Of a stretch of 64,000 nucleotides of DNA, positions 7,930 to 17,159 are shown one piece after another. The DNA lies in the NCBI GenBank assembly GCA_964293815.1, contig CAXYYC010000004.1, positions 1 through 64,000 on the forward strand, in the 5' to 3' direction. The translations under genes were made by a program, and so were the position numbers. This stretch comes from CTSOIL-112 sp964293815. GTDB lineage: Bacteria > Pseudomonadota > Gammaproteobacteria > Burkholderiales > Burkholderiaceae. Each line of letters begins with the position of its first letter. Positions within the stretch are counted from its first letter, which is position 1. Under the pieces are notes generated by a model. That model saw only the letters and a list, made by a program, of their open reading frames with translations, ran no database searches and had not been told where the DNA came from.

Positions 7930-8484
7930 TCAGTCAAACACATCGCGCTGCTCCGACAATTTCGGTGCCAGCTGGTCTTTTTCAGACAACAACGGTTGCC
8001 CGTCAAACGCCGGCCATTCAATACCAATGCTCGGATCGTTCCAAATGATCGCCCGCTCACAGTCCTTTGCCCAGTAGTCTGTGGTTTTGTACAAAAATTC
8101 TGCGTGCTCGGACAGGGTTAAAAATCCATGCGCAAATCCGGGCGGAATCCACAGTTGGCGTTTGTTCTCGGCAGATAAATGCACGCCGAACCATTGCCCA
8201 AAGCTTGGCGAGCTTTTGCGAATATCCACCGCCACGTCAAACACCTCTCCCACCACGCAACGCACCAATTTGCCTTGCGGGTGCGGCGCTAATTGATAAT
8301 GCAGACCGCGTAACACGCCTTTGGCTGAACGCGAGTGATTGTCCTGCACAAAGTCAACTTCATAGCCTACCGCTTGATTGAATTTCGCTTGATTGAAACT
8401 TTCAAAAAAGAAGCCGCGCTCATCACCAAACACCGTAGGTTCAATAATTTTCACACCGGCAAGCGCGGTATCGATGATATTCAT
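7930..8484 (-). CDS. rfbC: dTDP-4-dehydrorhamnose 3,5-epimerase
   Basis: RmlC/RfbC, 184 residues, full length. It converts dTDP-4-keto-6-deoxyglucose to dTDP-4-keto-rhamnose, third step of dTDP-L-rhamnose synthesis. The cupin fold signature is visible: DERGFFFESFN, then RGLHYQ with the catalytic His, and GFAHGF and a KTTDYW segment with the active-site Tyr. Its start codon overlaps the rfbA stop by four bases (ATGA), so translation is coupled. It is the last gene of the glycan operon and is followed by a terminator. Confidence 0.97.
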   Translation of the reverse strand: MNIIDTALAGVKIIEPTVFGDERGFFFESFNQAKFNQAVGYEVDFVQDNHSRSAKGVLRGLHYQLAPHPQGKLVRCVVGEVFDVAVDIRKSSPSFGQWFGVHLSAENKRQLWIPPGFAHGFLTLSEHAEFLYKTTDYWAKDCERAIIWNDPSIGIEWPAFDGQPLLSEKDQLAPKLSEQRDVFD

Positions 8485-9386
8485 ACATGCTCCTTGGATA
8501 TTTTAATGAGATATTGGCCGTAATCGCTTTTCAAAAAGGGGTGCGCCAATGTCACCAATTGTTCTTGAGTGATGTAACCCATACGATAGGCGATTTCTTC
8601 AACGCAGGCGATCTGTTGTCCTTGACGTTTTTGAATCATGGCAACAAAGGTTCCTGCATCACGCAGTGAGTCATGCGTGCCCGTGTCAAGCCATGCGTAG
8701 CCACGATCCATCGTCTGAACACGCAATGTACCGTTTTCTAAATAAATTTTATTCAAATCCGTGATTTCCAGCTCACCGCGAGCGGATGGCTGAATGGTTT
8801 TGGCATACTTGACCACCTCTGCATCATAAAAATACAAGCCGGTCACGGCAAAATTGGATTTAGGTTCAGTGGGTTTTTCTTCGATACTGACTGCTTTTTT
8901 ATGCTCATCAAACGCCACCACGCCATAGCGTTCGGGATCATGGACGTGATAGGAGAACACGGTCGCGCCATGTTCTTGGCTATTGGCTTCTTGCAGCAAA
9001 TGATGCAAATCATGTCCAAAGAAGATATTGTCACCCAAGACCAACGCCGCCGGATGCCCATCGAGAAATGCCTCACCCAGCAAAAATGCCTGCGCCAAGC
9101 CATCCGGCGATGGTTGGACTTGATAGGACAAAGACAAACCCCACTGCGAACCATCGCCGAGCAATTCTTCAAATCGACCAATATCCTGCGGTGTGCTAAT
9201 AATCAGGATGTCTTGAATCCCCGCCAACATCAACACCGACAACGGATAGTAAATCATCGGTTTATCATACACCGGCAGCAGTTGTTTACTCACCGCCATG
9301 GTAATCGGGTACAAACGTGTCCCCGAACCACCGGCGAGAATAATGCCTTTGCGTTGATGCGGATTCAGTTGTGCCGTGTTTCTCAT
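8481..9386 (-). CDS. rfbA: glucose-1-phosphate thymidylyltransferase
   Basis: RmlA/RfbA, 301 residues. It makes dTDP-glucose from dTTP and glucose 1-phosphate, the first step towards dTDP-rhamnose. The nucleotidyltransferase motif LAGGSGTRLYP is at about residues 17-27, followed by SKQLLPVYDKPMIYYPL. The family's GDNIFFG and EEKP elements are present. It overlaps both neighbours by four bases. The order rfbB-rfbD-rfbA-rfbC is a common one. Confidence 0.97.
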   Translation of the reverse strand: MRNTAQLNPHQRKGIILAGGSGTRLYPITMAVSKQLLPVYDKPMIYYPLSVLMLAGIQDILIISTPQDIGRFEELLGDGSQWGLSLSYQVQPSPDGLAQAFLLGEAFLDGHPAALVLGDNIFFGHDLHHLLQEANSQEHGATVFSYHVHDPERYGVVAFDEHKKAVSIEEKPTEPKSNFAVTGLYFYDAEVVKYAKTIQPSARGELEITDLNKIYLENGTLRVQTMDRGYAWLDTGTHDSLRDAGTFVAMIQKRQGQQIACVEEIAYRMGYITQEQLVTLAHPFLKSDYGQYLIKISKEHV

Positions 9387-10309
9387 AACGCTCCCCCTTT
9401 GGTAATCAGTTCAAACGCATGGCGCACACCGTCCTGCCAATCGGGAAGACGCAGACCAAAGGTACTCTGCAGTTTTTCTGTATTCAAACGCGAATTCAGC
9501 GGCCGCTTGGCCGGCGTCGGATATGCGCTGCTCGCAATCGCACCAATGGTCTCGGGCGTAACTTTCAACGGCACACCCGCCGCTTGCGCCAGCTGCCCCA
9601 CATATTGGGCATAGCCATGCCATGAAGTTTCCCCGCCAGCGACCAGATGATAGGTGCCATAATCAATCAACTCATTAAGCTGACGTTTTTGCCAAGTATC
9701 ACGCACCACATGTGACGTCACGTCAGCCAGCAGCGCCGCCGAGGTCGGTGCGCCAATTTGATCGGCCACCACGTTCAACGTCTCACGCTCCTGCATCAAG
9801 CGCAGCATGGTTTTAAGAAAATTAGCGCCATGCGCGCCAAATACCCAACTGGTTCGGAAAATAAAATGCTCGAGCAAGACCGCACGTACCGCTTGCTCGC
9901 CCTTTTCCTTACTCGCGCCATAGACCGATTGCGGCGCAACCAAATCTTCTTCGACATACGGTGTTTCACCCAAACCGTCAAACACATAGTCGGTGGAGTA
10001 ATGCACCATGAACGCACCATGCTCTGCCGTCCATTGTGCCATGACGGCAGGTGCGCGCTCGTTCACTGCATAGGCGGCTTCCACATCCGACTCAGCCTTA
10101 TCCACCGCGGTATACGCCGCAGGATTCACAATGATGTCGGGATGCTCTGCATCCAGCAGAGCGCGCAACGCATCCTCATCACCCAAGTCTAAATCTGCAC
10201 GCATCAGCGCTTTGATTACCCCCAAGGGTGCGAGCGTGCGCGTTAACTCAAAGCCGACTTGCCCATCCGTACCGGTAATTAATATTTTGGGTAAACGAGG
10301 TGCGCTCAT
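9383..10309 (-). CDS. rfbD: dTDP-4-dehydrorhamnose reductase
   Basis: RmlD/RfbD, 308 residues. It reduces dTDP-4-keto-L-rhamnose with NAD(P)H to dTDP-L-rhamnose. The N-terminal GTDGQVGFEL is the dinucleotide-binding loop. The NPAAYTAVDKAE, HYSTDYVFDG and YGASKEKGE segments are family signatures, the last carrying the Tyr-x3-Lys catalytic pair. It overlaps rfbB and rfbA by four bases each. The length is normal and nothing appears missing. Confidence 0.97.
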   Translation of the reverse strand: MSAPRLPKILITGTDGQVGFELTRTLAPLGVIKALMRADLDLGDEDALRALLDAEHPDIIVNPAAYTAVDKAESDVEAAYAVNERAPAVMAQWTAEHGAFMVHYSTDYVFDGLGETPYVEEDLVAPQSVYGASKEKGEQAVRAVLLEHFIFRTSWVFGAHGANFLKTMLRLMQERETLNVVADQIGAPTSAALLADVTSHVVRDTWQKRQLNELIDYGTYHLVAGGETSWHGYAQYVGQLAQAAGVPLKVTPETIGAIASSAYPTPAKRPLNSRLNTEKLQSTFGLRLPDWQDGVRHAFELITKGGAL

Positions 10310-11385
10310 GATTGCGCCCCACTGTGATCGTGACCGTATTGTTTATCCGTCCACTCACGATAGGCGCCGCTGGTAACGTTGTTCGTCCATTCATTGTTAT
10401 CCAAATACCATTGAACAGTTTTGCGAATGCCGGTTTCAAAGGTCTCTGCCGGCTTCCAGCCCAATTCGCGCTCCAATTTACGCGCATCAATCGCGTAGCG
10501 ACGATCATGCCCCGGACGATCGGTCACAAAGGTAATTTGCTCGGCATACGATTTGCCATCCGCGCGCGGCGACAACTCATCAAGCAAGGCACAAATGGTA
10601 TGAACCACATCTAAATTGGCTTTTTCATTCCAGCCGCCCACGTTATACGTTTCACCCAGTTGCCCCGCATCCAACACCCGACGAATTGCACTGCAATGAT
10701 CTTTGACATACAGCCAATCGCGTACCTGCTGACCATCACCATAAATCGGTAACGATTTACCCGCCAGCGCATTCAAAATCACCAGCGGAATCAATTTCTC
10801 AGGGAAATGATAAGGACCATAATTATTACTGCAATTGGTCGTCAACACCGGCAAACCATACGTGTGATGCCACGCGCGCACGAGGTGATCCGAGGCAGCC
10901 TTACTCGCAGAATACGGGCTATTTGGCTCATAGCGATTGGTCTCAGCAAACGGCGCATCCGTCGGCGCCAGCGTGCCATACACCTCATCGGTCGAAACGT
11001 GCAAAAAACGAAACTCGGATTTTTGCGGCTCGGGCAAATCCTGCCAATACGCACGCACCGCGTCGAGCAAATGAAACGTACCCAACACATTGGTTTGAAT
11101 AAACGCCGCCGGCCCATGAATGGAACGATCCACGTGCGACTCCGCCGCAAAATTCACCACTGCACGCGGCTGATATTTCACCAGCAATTGCGCCACCAAT
11201 GCGGTATCGCCAATATCACCTTGCACAAACACATGATTCGGATTGTCTTTCAGAGAAGCCAGCGTCTGCAAATTACCCGCATAGGTTAATTTATCCAGAT
11301 TAAGCACCGGCTCATCCGTACCCGCCAACCAATCCAGCACAAAATTACCACCGATAAAACCTGCGCCGCCTGTAACTAAAATCAT
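10306..11385 (-). CDS. rfbB: dTDP-glucose 4,6-dehydratase
   Basis: RmlB/RfbB, 359 residues, an extended short-chain dehydrogenase. It converts dTDP-glucose to dTDP-4-keto-6-deoxyglucose. The N-terminal GGAGFIGGNF binds NAD+, HVSTDEVYG contains the substrate-contacting Thr-Asp-Glu, and YSASKAASD supplies the Tyr-x3-Lys pair. It is the first of the four rhamnose genes and starts 139 bp downstream of a glycosyltransferase gene on the same strand. That gap has no obvious terminator, so the rfb genes may belong to the longer glycan operon or have their own promoter. Confidence 0.97.
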   Translation of the reverse strand: MILVTGGAGFIGGNFVLDWLAGTDEPVLNLDKLTYAGNLQTLASLKDNPNHVFVQGDIGDTALVAQLLVKYQPRAVVNFAAESHVDRSIHGPAAFIQTNVLGTFHLLDAVRAYWQDLPEPQKSEFRFLHVSTDEVYGTLAPTDAPFAETNRYEPNSPYSASKAASDHLVRAWHHTYGLPVLTTNCSNNYGPYHFPEKLIPLVILNALAGKSLPIYGDGQQVRDWLYVKDHCSAIRRVLDAGQLGETYNVGGWNEKANLDVVHTICALLDELSPRADGKSYAEQITFVTDRPGHDRRYAIDARKLERELGWKPAETFETGIRKTVQWYLDNNEWTNNVTSGAYREWTDKQYGHDHSGAQS

Positions 11386-11524
11386 AAAAATCCTTCCACT
11401 TTCTAATCAATCATTATCAACCAGATAACCTACGATTCTTCAAAATAATGTTTTTTGACTATATCGCAATCCCTATCGCTTTTCTGGATGCGTCAATGTT
11501 TAGTAAAGCACTCAGCGAGATAGC

Positions 11525-12472
11525 TCACATCACCCGCAGACGGCGAATAAGAGCTGCCCACATCGGCAAAAAAGCGTTGTATTGAGCCGCCACCTTGATC
11601 AACGCCCACAAGCTGACTTGCTTCGCATACACCAGCGATATTATGCGATTATTTCTTTGCTCTTGCTCTAAAACACTAACTATGAGGTTATTATTTGCAC
11701 AACGAGCATCCGCCAAACGCTGATTACAAATCGCCTCGCGCGTACGTAACCGCTTTAGCTCAAACGCCCGTCGCGCACTCCGGTTTTTAGGTTTAAATCG
11801 CCCTCCCTGAGATACCCCAGCAACATTGACACGATATTCAACCAGCGGGCATTCCGAATAGAGCAAAGCCCCCTCTCCACCCATCATACAGGCTCGCAAA
11901 GCCATCACTGCATCCTCATAAGCAGTCGCATAGACTAAGCGACCAAATTGCTGCCAAATTGAACGATGCCATGCACACGTTGCACCGATCACTAACGAAT
12001 ACTTTTGCGCCATCTTGACACAATCAAAGCGCTTACCAAAAACTGGAGCATGAACTAGACCCAAATGCACTCCCTGCTCATTGATTTCCTGTACACTTGA
12101 GTGAATTAATAAAGGCGAACGACCTGCACTTTCGAACATTTGCAACGTTTGAATTACACGATTCGGTAACGAAATATCATCTCCTGCTGCATACACAATC
12201 ACATCCCCTGAACTCAACTCAACCACTTGATTGATATGCTCAATTAATCCCACGTTTCGAGTCGTCCGATTAAGCTGCACCCGATGAGAACCTTTGTATG
12301 CCCGAACAACATCTTGCATAATTTGAAACGTATCATCCGTAGAACAGTCATCTGATAAAATAATTTCAATAGGCTCACCCATCTGATTCAATGCAGCCTC
12401 ACAAGCTTCCTTGATAAATGCCTCTTGATTATATGCAATTAAAACAAAACTAACGGAGTACGGATAATTCAT
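11525..12472 (-). CDS. family 2 glycosyltransferase
   Basis: A 315-residue GT-A fold glycosyltransferase. The opening SVSFVLIAYNQEAFI and the following LSDDCSTDDT are the nucleotide-sugar binding strand and loop of family 2, and YAAGDDISLPNR carries the DxD-like metal site. About residues 230-315 form a basic, helical tail with a possible membrane-associated segment. It overlaps the RgpF-like gene upstream by four bases, so the two are translationally coupled. Given the neighbouring rhamnose and galactofuranose pathways, a rhamnosyl or galactofuranosyl transfer is plausible, but the sequence does not fix donor or acceptor. Confidence 0.85.
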   Translation of the reverse strand: MNYPYSVSFVLIAYNQEAFIKEACEAALNQMGEPIEIILSDDCSTDDTFQIMQDVVRAYKGSHRVQLNRTTRNVGLIEHINQVVELSSGDVIVYAAGDDISLPNRVIQTLQMFESAGRSPLLIHSSVQEINEQGVHLGLVHAPVFGKRFDCVKMAQKYSLVIGATCAWHRSIWQQFGRLVYATAYEDAVMALRACMMGGEGALLYSECPLVEYRVNVAGVSQGGRFKPKNRSARRAFELKRLRTREAICNQRLADARCANNNLIVSVLEQEQRNNRIISLVYAKQVSLWALIKVAAQYNAFLPMWAALIRRLRVM

Positions 12473-13356
12473 TGGTTTGACTTTGAAATTAACACTTCAA
12501 TTTTTTGTTTCACCCACAAACGCGCAATACGAATACGCTCTAGCGTATTCATTCGGTGCGGGGTACGCCACACAAAGAGCCTCTCCAACAGCTCCTTATC
12601 CATCTGAGTTTTTTCACGAATTTCATCAACTAACATCTCATGTCGCCAATTATTCTTCCTCCATAATAACTGTTTAACCATTTCAGAGGAATATCGTGAA
12701 AATAATTTTTTCTTGATCAGAGGTACTCCTGCACGAATAATATCAATACAGTGAGAATACATTGGATTGGTTTTATCTGCTTCAGGCATCTCGTAAAACC
12801 CCTGAATCGAAAAACCCTGCTCCTGCAACGTCCGGCTCAAACCCAACTCACCTTGCTCAATGACCTGCTCAAATGAACTATCATGCAAATCCAAGCTTTC
12901 TAAATAACGCACAACACTCGTCACCGCAGAAGACTTAACACACAAGAAAAAAGATTGTAAATGCCGATTTACATCATAGGACAAAGTCATACCTGTCACA
13001 TCGGCTTGTGATTGCTGATGCCAATTAAAGTACGGCGCCAGAGAGTCAAAACAAACACAAGAATCATTGACCAAACACAACTCATCATATTCACCCTGCA
13101 CATGATGACTCTGAAGCACATTTTGCCACATTCCAAAGTCATATCCACTATTGGCAACCTGTACAACATCATCCACATACAAGTCCAATCGCTCACGATC
13201 CTGCTCTGATAACACTTTATCATTGGTCGTAATGTAGATAATGCGCCCTGCATGAGGCTTTAGTCGCGACAAAAAATAGAAAATATATGCCGGTACTTCT
13301 ATTGACTCAAAATAACTACTAAACAAAACCAAACGTCTAATAGACTGCCCCTTCAT
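12469..13356 (-). CDS. RgpF-like rhamnan synthesis family protein
   Basis: A 295-residue protein of the rhamnan synthesis F family (RgpF type). The RLVLFSSYFESIEVPAYIFYF opening, the SGYDFGMW motif and LVNDSCVCF (conserved Asn-Asp-Ser) are typical. RgpF of streptococci takes part in rhamnose-glucose polysaccharide assembly and acts as a glycosyltransferase. The family fits a cluster that makes dTDP-rhamnose. Its gene is 41 bp downstream of the large fusion gene and overlaps the next glycosyltransferase. It may build a rhamnose-containing side chain or backbone; this is inference from family and context. Confidence 0.75.
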   Translation of the reverse strand: MKGQSIRRLVLFSSYFESIEVPAYIFYFLSRLKPHAGRIIYITTNDKVLSEQDRERLDLYVDDVVQVANSGYDFGMWQNVLQSHHVQGEYDELCLVNDSCVCFDSLAPYFNWHQQSQADVTGMTLSYDVNRHLQSFFLCVKSSAVTSVVRYLESLDLHDSSFEQVIEQGELGLSRTLQEQGFSIQGFYEMPEADKTNPMYSHCIDIIRAGVPLIKKKLFSRYSSEMVKQLLWRKNNWRHEMLVDEIREKTQMDKELLERLFVWRTPHRMNTLERIRIARLWVKQKIEVLISKSNQ

Positions 13357-13397
13357 GATTTTCTCTCATTTCTCTTTGAAGTCATCGCATTGCATCA

Positions 13398-16300
13398 CTA
13401 AAGCAAATCATTATAAACAGATAATAGCTGTTGTTTTTGTTCTGCGAAGGATTTTATATGATGCTTTTCTAAATTAATCTCCTGCTCTTTATCTCTTGCA
13501 AAATATACATTGCAGACATTTTTGATCGCTTCGCTTAGTTCATTCACCCCGCTGTTAAAAGGAATAATTGTTCCATTAACACCATTAATAATATCCTCAA
13601 CAACGCCACCAGCATCCGTAGCAATAACCCATACATTGCGGGAAATAGCTTCACGTACGGTCAAACCAAAGCTTTCTTTCCATTGAGTAGGAAATAATAA
13701 AACATCTATACCATCAAAAAACTCGTCAATACTGTTTTGATCATATGCAGAAACAATCTCAACATTTTGAATACCCGCAATATCTTTATCAAAATATGAT
13801 TTTTCACCAACATTAAGCATGTTATCGACTAAAATTAATTGAACATTTTGGAAGTTATTTTTTCTGAATGACTCCAAAATGAGATGTACGCCCTTAATGT
13901 TTGTATTGCCGCCGACATAACCAAAGCGCAGAATATCTCCTCTAAATTTACGAACACTGCGTTGAGGGAAGTGAACTCCGTTTTGATTCGTTAGTACTTG
14001 TCGACATAAATTTGCTTCGTATAAATCAGCAAAGTACCGGCTTGGCGCGAGTAAAACATCTGCGGACTGAATAGAGTGCTGCAATGCACGCTCTCTTGCC
14101 AAATATTCAGACTTGTTCCCAATACAATTCATACACTTATTCTTATCGAGTACGAATTGGTTACAAAATAGTCCATCCTTTTGTATCATAAACTGTCGAG
14201 GACAAATCCACCACGCATCATGCAGGGTGACTGCTGTTTTTACTTTGTGCTTTGCGCACATATCCAGAACGCCAACTCCTAGCCCCTGAATTGAATGAAT
14301 ATGCGCTATATCTGGTTTAATTAACTGAATAATCTCCTCCACCGTAGCATCTACATTCGGGTTATTATATAAGCCAAGCTCATGATCTGGCACACAAATT
14401 CCAAAAATAGTTGCCCCTTCCATCTCATATCTAATAACGCTATATGGACGAAGGAACCCCATATATGGCAAGGTAGTAACAACATAAACCTCTGCATCAC
14501 CATCCTTTGTTAACAAATCATTGAGTTGCTCTGCAACAATAGTTGCTCCACCAAATGATCTCGGGCGATAATAGACATTAAAAGACAATATACGCAAAGA
14601 TGGGCTCTGATCTTGACATTGCACTTGGAATATATCTACTAATCCTTCGGCGATTGCTTTAGGTTGATAATAATCTCTTACATTCTGATATGCTTCCTTG
14701 GCCATGCTTTCCCTAAGCTCACTACTATCGATTAGTGACATGAGCGCCGCATACCACTCATCATCATTGCCTGCTAAAAGACCATTAACACCGTGTGTTA
14801 TCACAGATTTAAAAGCGCTCAGTGGCGAGCATACTGAAGCCACCTTCATAATTGATGCTTCCAAATATTTAATATTACTTTTAGACTCATTAAATATATA
14901 CGTTTCAAGCGGCGCAATACTGATATCGCTTTCAGCTAAAAAATTCAAATATTCTGGATATTTACAAAAACCAATACGTTCAACTTTACCCTCTAAACCT
15001 TCAAAGCATTTAGGTAAATCCAAATATCCAACCACCCTAAAAATTACATCTTCTCGCTCTCTCAAAATTCGAGCTATAGAGGGCGCTGCCTCCTCAAAAT
15101 CAACGTTGTGCGTAGTAGTCCCAGAACCATAAATGATTCGGACTTTATCAGTAGATCCACTCAGCTTAATTAATGGATTTTGATTGGCAATAGCGATCGT
15201 TTCACGATCCAAAGCATTCTCTAAAACATATACTTTAGACATTCCAGCATCTTTCATAGCCGCTGCCAACCCAGCCGTAGATGCCATACCCTCATCACAC
15301 GCAAGCATTGCTTTACGATAAAGTTTTGCACCATTTATTAAAGGGACTCTATCCTTTTTTGCCAATGAGTTAATGGTAGAGCTTTCCTCCAAAACCCGTT
15401 GATCAAAAATAAGATCATCCACATCCCAAATACTTTTAACACCCAGCCTTTTACACTCATCAATCAAAGAAATAACACCATCAAAGCCTGGTACTCGATA
15501 AAAAATAACAAGACTACTCAGCGAAATCCATTTTTTTGCTTCTTCATGCTCATGCCAAGAAACAATTTTGCAATCAATACCCAACAAATCAAACATTTCT
15601 TTCTTTTGAGTAACACGATATTTTGTGCATTGGGGGATACTCAATTCAGCTATGATTAAAACTTTACGGGCAAAAATCTCAGACGGACTCTTACATACTT
15701 GAAACAGAAACTCCGTCTGGCTTGAGCGCAACAATGAGCTTAAAGCAACAGACGCTTCAGAATGGATATGTTTGGTTCGTGATCGTAATAGAGTTTTTAC
15801 CTCTTTAGTGCCATACGCTCGTCGTGTCCTACGTAAAAATTGATAAGCCTTGCCAATACTACCCTTTTCTTTTATTAGGTTATAAAACCCCTTGCGATAG
15901 ACATTCGCAGAGCTTATCCCCTGCTCAAGTTTGATCAACGGTTTTACTAGCTTGACAACCCATAGACTTTTATATTTTTGATAACGCTTCGCTTGCATAT
16001 GACTAAATTGATGAGTAGCATTAAGTGAAGCCTCTATAGTACGGTTTTGCACTTCAAGATCCTGAGCTCGCGACTCTTGGATATGGGATAAATCCTCCAA
16101 ACGTGCTTGATTCTTCTTAACAGCACTAAGGATAGAATCTAACTTTCTGGTTAAATTCTGTAATTGATCACTCAAAGATACCGTTAACGAACTTTTTTCT
16201 TCTAAGGCAAACGGCGATATATTCATATCGCTTTGAAAAATTCTGATCATTTGCTGTTGATTCAGTATCTCTGCCGATACGGCACTCAGCTCTTTCTTTA

Positions 16301-17114
16301 AGTTCTCAATGGTTACTGTTTGTGATATTTTATACGGCGAGGAATTTTGATCCGCAGGTTTATTTTTTTGTCTATCTGGGTAGCTATCTTTAGAAAAGAT
16401 AAGACCTACTTCGCCGCTGACACAACGAGCGCCTAATTCATTGTCAGTAGGTGGTTGTTTTTTAATCACGCAGATAGAGTTGATAAACTCTACGGAGTGA
16501 ATATGACTCAAATCTACTGAAAAATCACTACCGTAATATTGGTAAAACTCTCTCAATACCGCATGATTATCTAAAGCCAAGCCCCAATGTTCATAATGGA
16601 TAACATCCACTAGGCTTTTTAAGAAAGTCATCGCTGAATACGGGTGATACAGTCCACCTCCAAACTCTTGCCAATAACTACAATGTAAATCTTCGATAAT
16701 ATACACGCCACCATCCCGAAGATTATTGAAATAAAGAGCAAAATTATGAATAATATCGCGCGATGTATGCGAACCATCATCAATGATGATATCAAAGCTC
16801 ATGCTGGTTTCTAATATTGTTTGATGAGTTTTTTCTTGTGAGGCATCACCCACAAAAACTCGAATGCGTGAATCATCAAATACCAGATCGCCACATTGCG
16901 GATTAATATCGCATCCGATAATGTGTTGAGCATCTACGAAGTATTTTGACCAAACTTCTAAAGAACCTCCATTTTGCACACCAATTTCTAATAAATTGAT
17001 TTTCTGGTTTTTATAAGGAGACAAAATCGCATCATAACTTGACAAATATTGCTGCCATTTGTCAGTTATTTTCCCTTTATGTATTTGATGTAACGTTTTA
17101 AAGTCGGAGGTCAT
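13398..17114 (-). CDS. large fusion: class I methyltransferase, coiled coil and two glycosyltransferase domains
   Basis: A 1238-residue multidomain protein. Residues about 30-210 are a class I SAM methyltransferase of a type common in glycan clusters: LLEIGVQNGGS, then GCDINP, and FDIIIDDGSHTSRD. Residues about 265-360 are rich in heptad-like Leu/Ile/Gln/Glu and predict a coiled coil. Residues about 460-800 form a GT-B-like domain (VLIIAELSIPQCTKYRV, IWDVDDLIFD, YLEASIMKVASVCSP). Residues about 840-1238 are a complete GT4 domain with FGGATIVAEQL, THDAWW-like and KESFGLTVREAISR motifs. Such chimeras are known to build and cap surface polysaccharides, where a terminal methyl group can set chain length. 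The gene is visibly more AT-rich than the flanking rfb and glf genes, suggesting acquisition from elsewhere. The start follows a GGATAA site. Confidence 0.85.
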   Translation of the reverse strand: MTSDFKTLHQIHKGKITDKWQQYLSSYDAILSPYKNQKINLLEIGVQNGGSLEVWSKYFVDAQHIIGCDINPQCGDLVFDDSRIRVFVGDASQEKTHQTILETSMSFDIIIDDGSHTSRDIIHNFALYFNNLRDGGVYIIEDLHCSYWQEFGGGLYHPYSAMTFLKSLVDVIHYEHWGLALDNHAVLREFYQYYGSDFSVDLSHIHSVEFINSICVIKKQPPTDNELGARCVSGEVGLIFSKDSYPDRQKNKPADQNSSPYKISQTVTIENLKKELSAVSAEILNQQQMIRIFQSDMNISPFALEEKSSLTVSLSDQLQNLTRKLDSILSAVKKNQARLEDLSHIQESRAQDLEVQNRTIEASLNATHQFSHMQAKRYQKYKSLWVVKLVKPLIKLEQGISSANVYRKGFYNLIKEKGSIGKAYQFLRRTRRAYGTKEVKTLLRSRTKHIHSEASVALSSLLRSSQTEFLFQVCKSPSEIFARKVLIIAELSIPQCTKYRVTQKKEMFDLLGIDCKIVSWHEHEEAKKWISLSSLVIFYRVPGFDGVISLIDECKRLGVKSIWDVDDLIFDQRVLEESSTINSLAKKDRVPLINGAKLYRKAMLACDEGMASTAGLAAAMKDAGMSKVYVLENALDRETIAIANQNPLIKLSGSTDKVRIIYGSGTTTHNVDFEEAAPSIARILREREDVIFRVVGYLDLPKCFEGLEGKVERIGFCKYPEYLNFLAESDISIAPLETYIFNESKSNIKYLEASIMKVASVCSPLSAFKSVITHGVNGLLAGNDDEWYAALMSLIDSSELRESMAKEAYQNVRDYYQPKAIAEGLVDIFQVQCQDQSPSLRILSFNVYYRPRSFGGATIVAEQLNDLLTKDGDAEVYVVTTLPYMGFLRPYSVIRYEMEGATIFGICVPDHELGLYNNPNVDATVEEIIQLIKPDIAHIHSIQGLGVGVLDMCAKHKVKTAVTLHDAWWICPRQFMIQKDGLFCNQFVLDKNKCMNCIGNKSEYLARERALQHSIQSADVLLAPSRYFADLYEANLCRQVLTNQNGVHFPQRSVRKFRGDILRFGYVGGNTNIKGVHLILESFRKNNFQNVQLILVDNMLNVGEKSYFDKDIAGIQNVEIVSAYDQNSIDEFFDGIDVLLFPTQWKESFGLTVREAISRNVWVIATDAGGVVEDIINGVNGTIIPFNSGVNELSEAIKNVCNVYFARDKEQEINLEKHHIKSFAEQKQQLLSVYNDLL

Positions 17115-17159
17115 TTGTTATCCAGTAGTTAGTTAAATAGTGGCAAAACAATATGTTCA

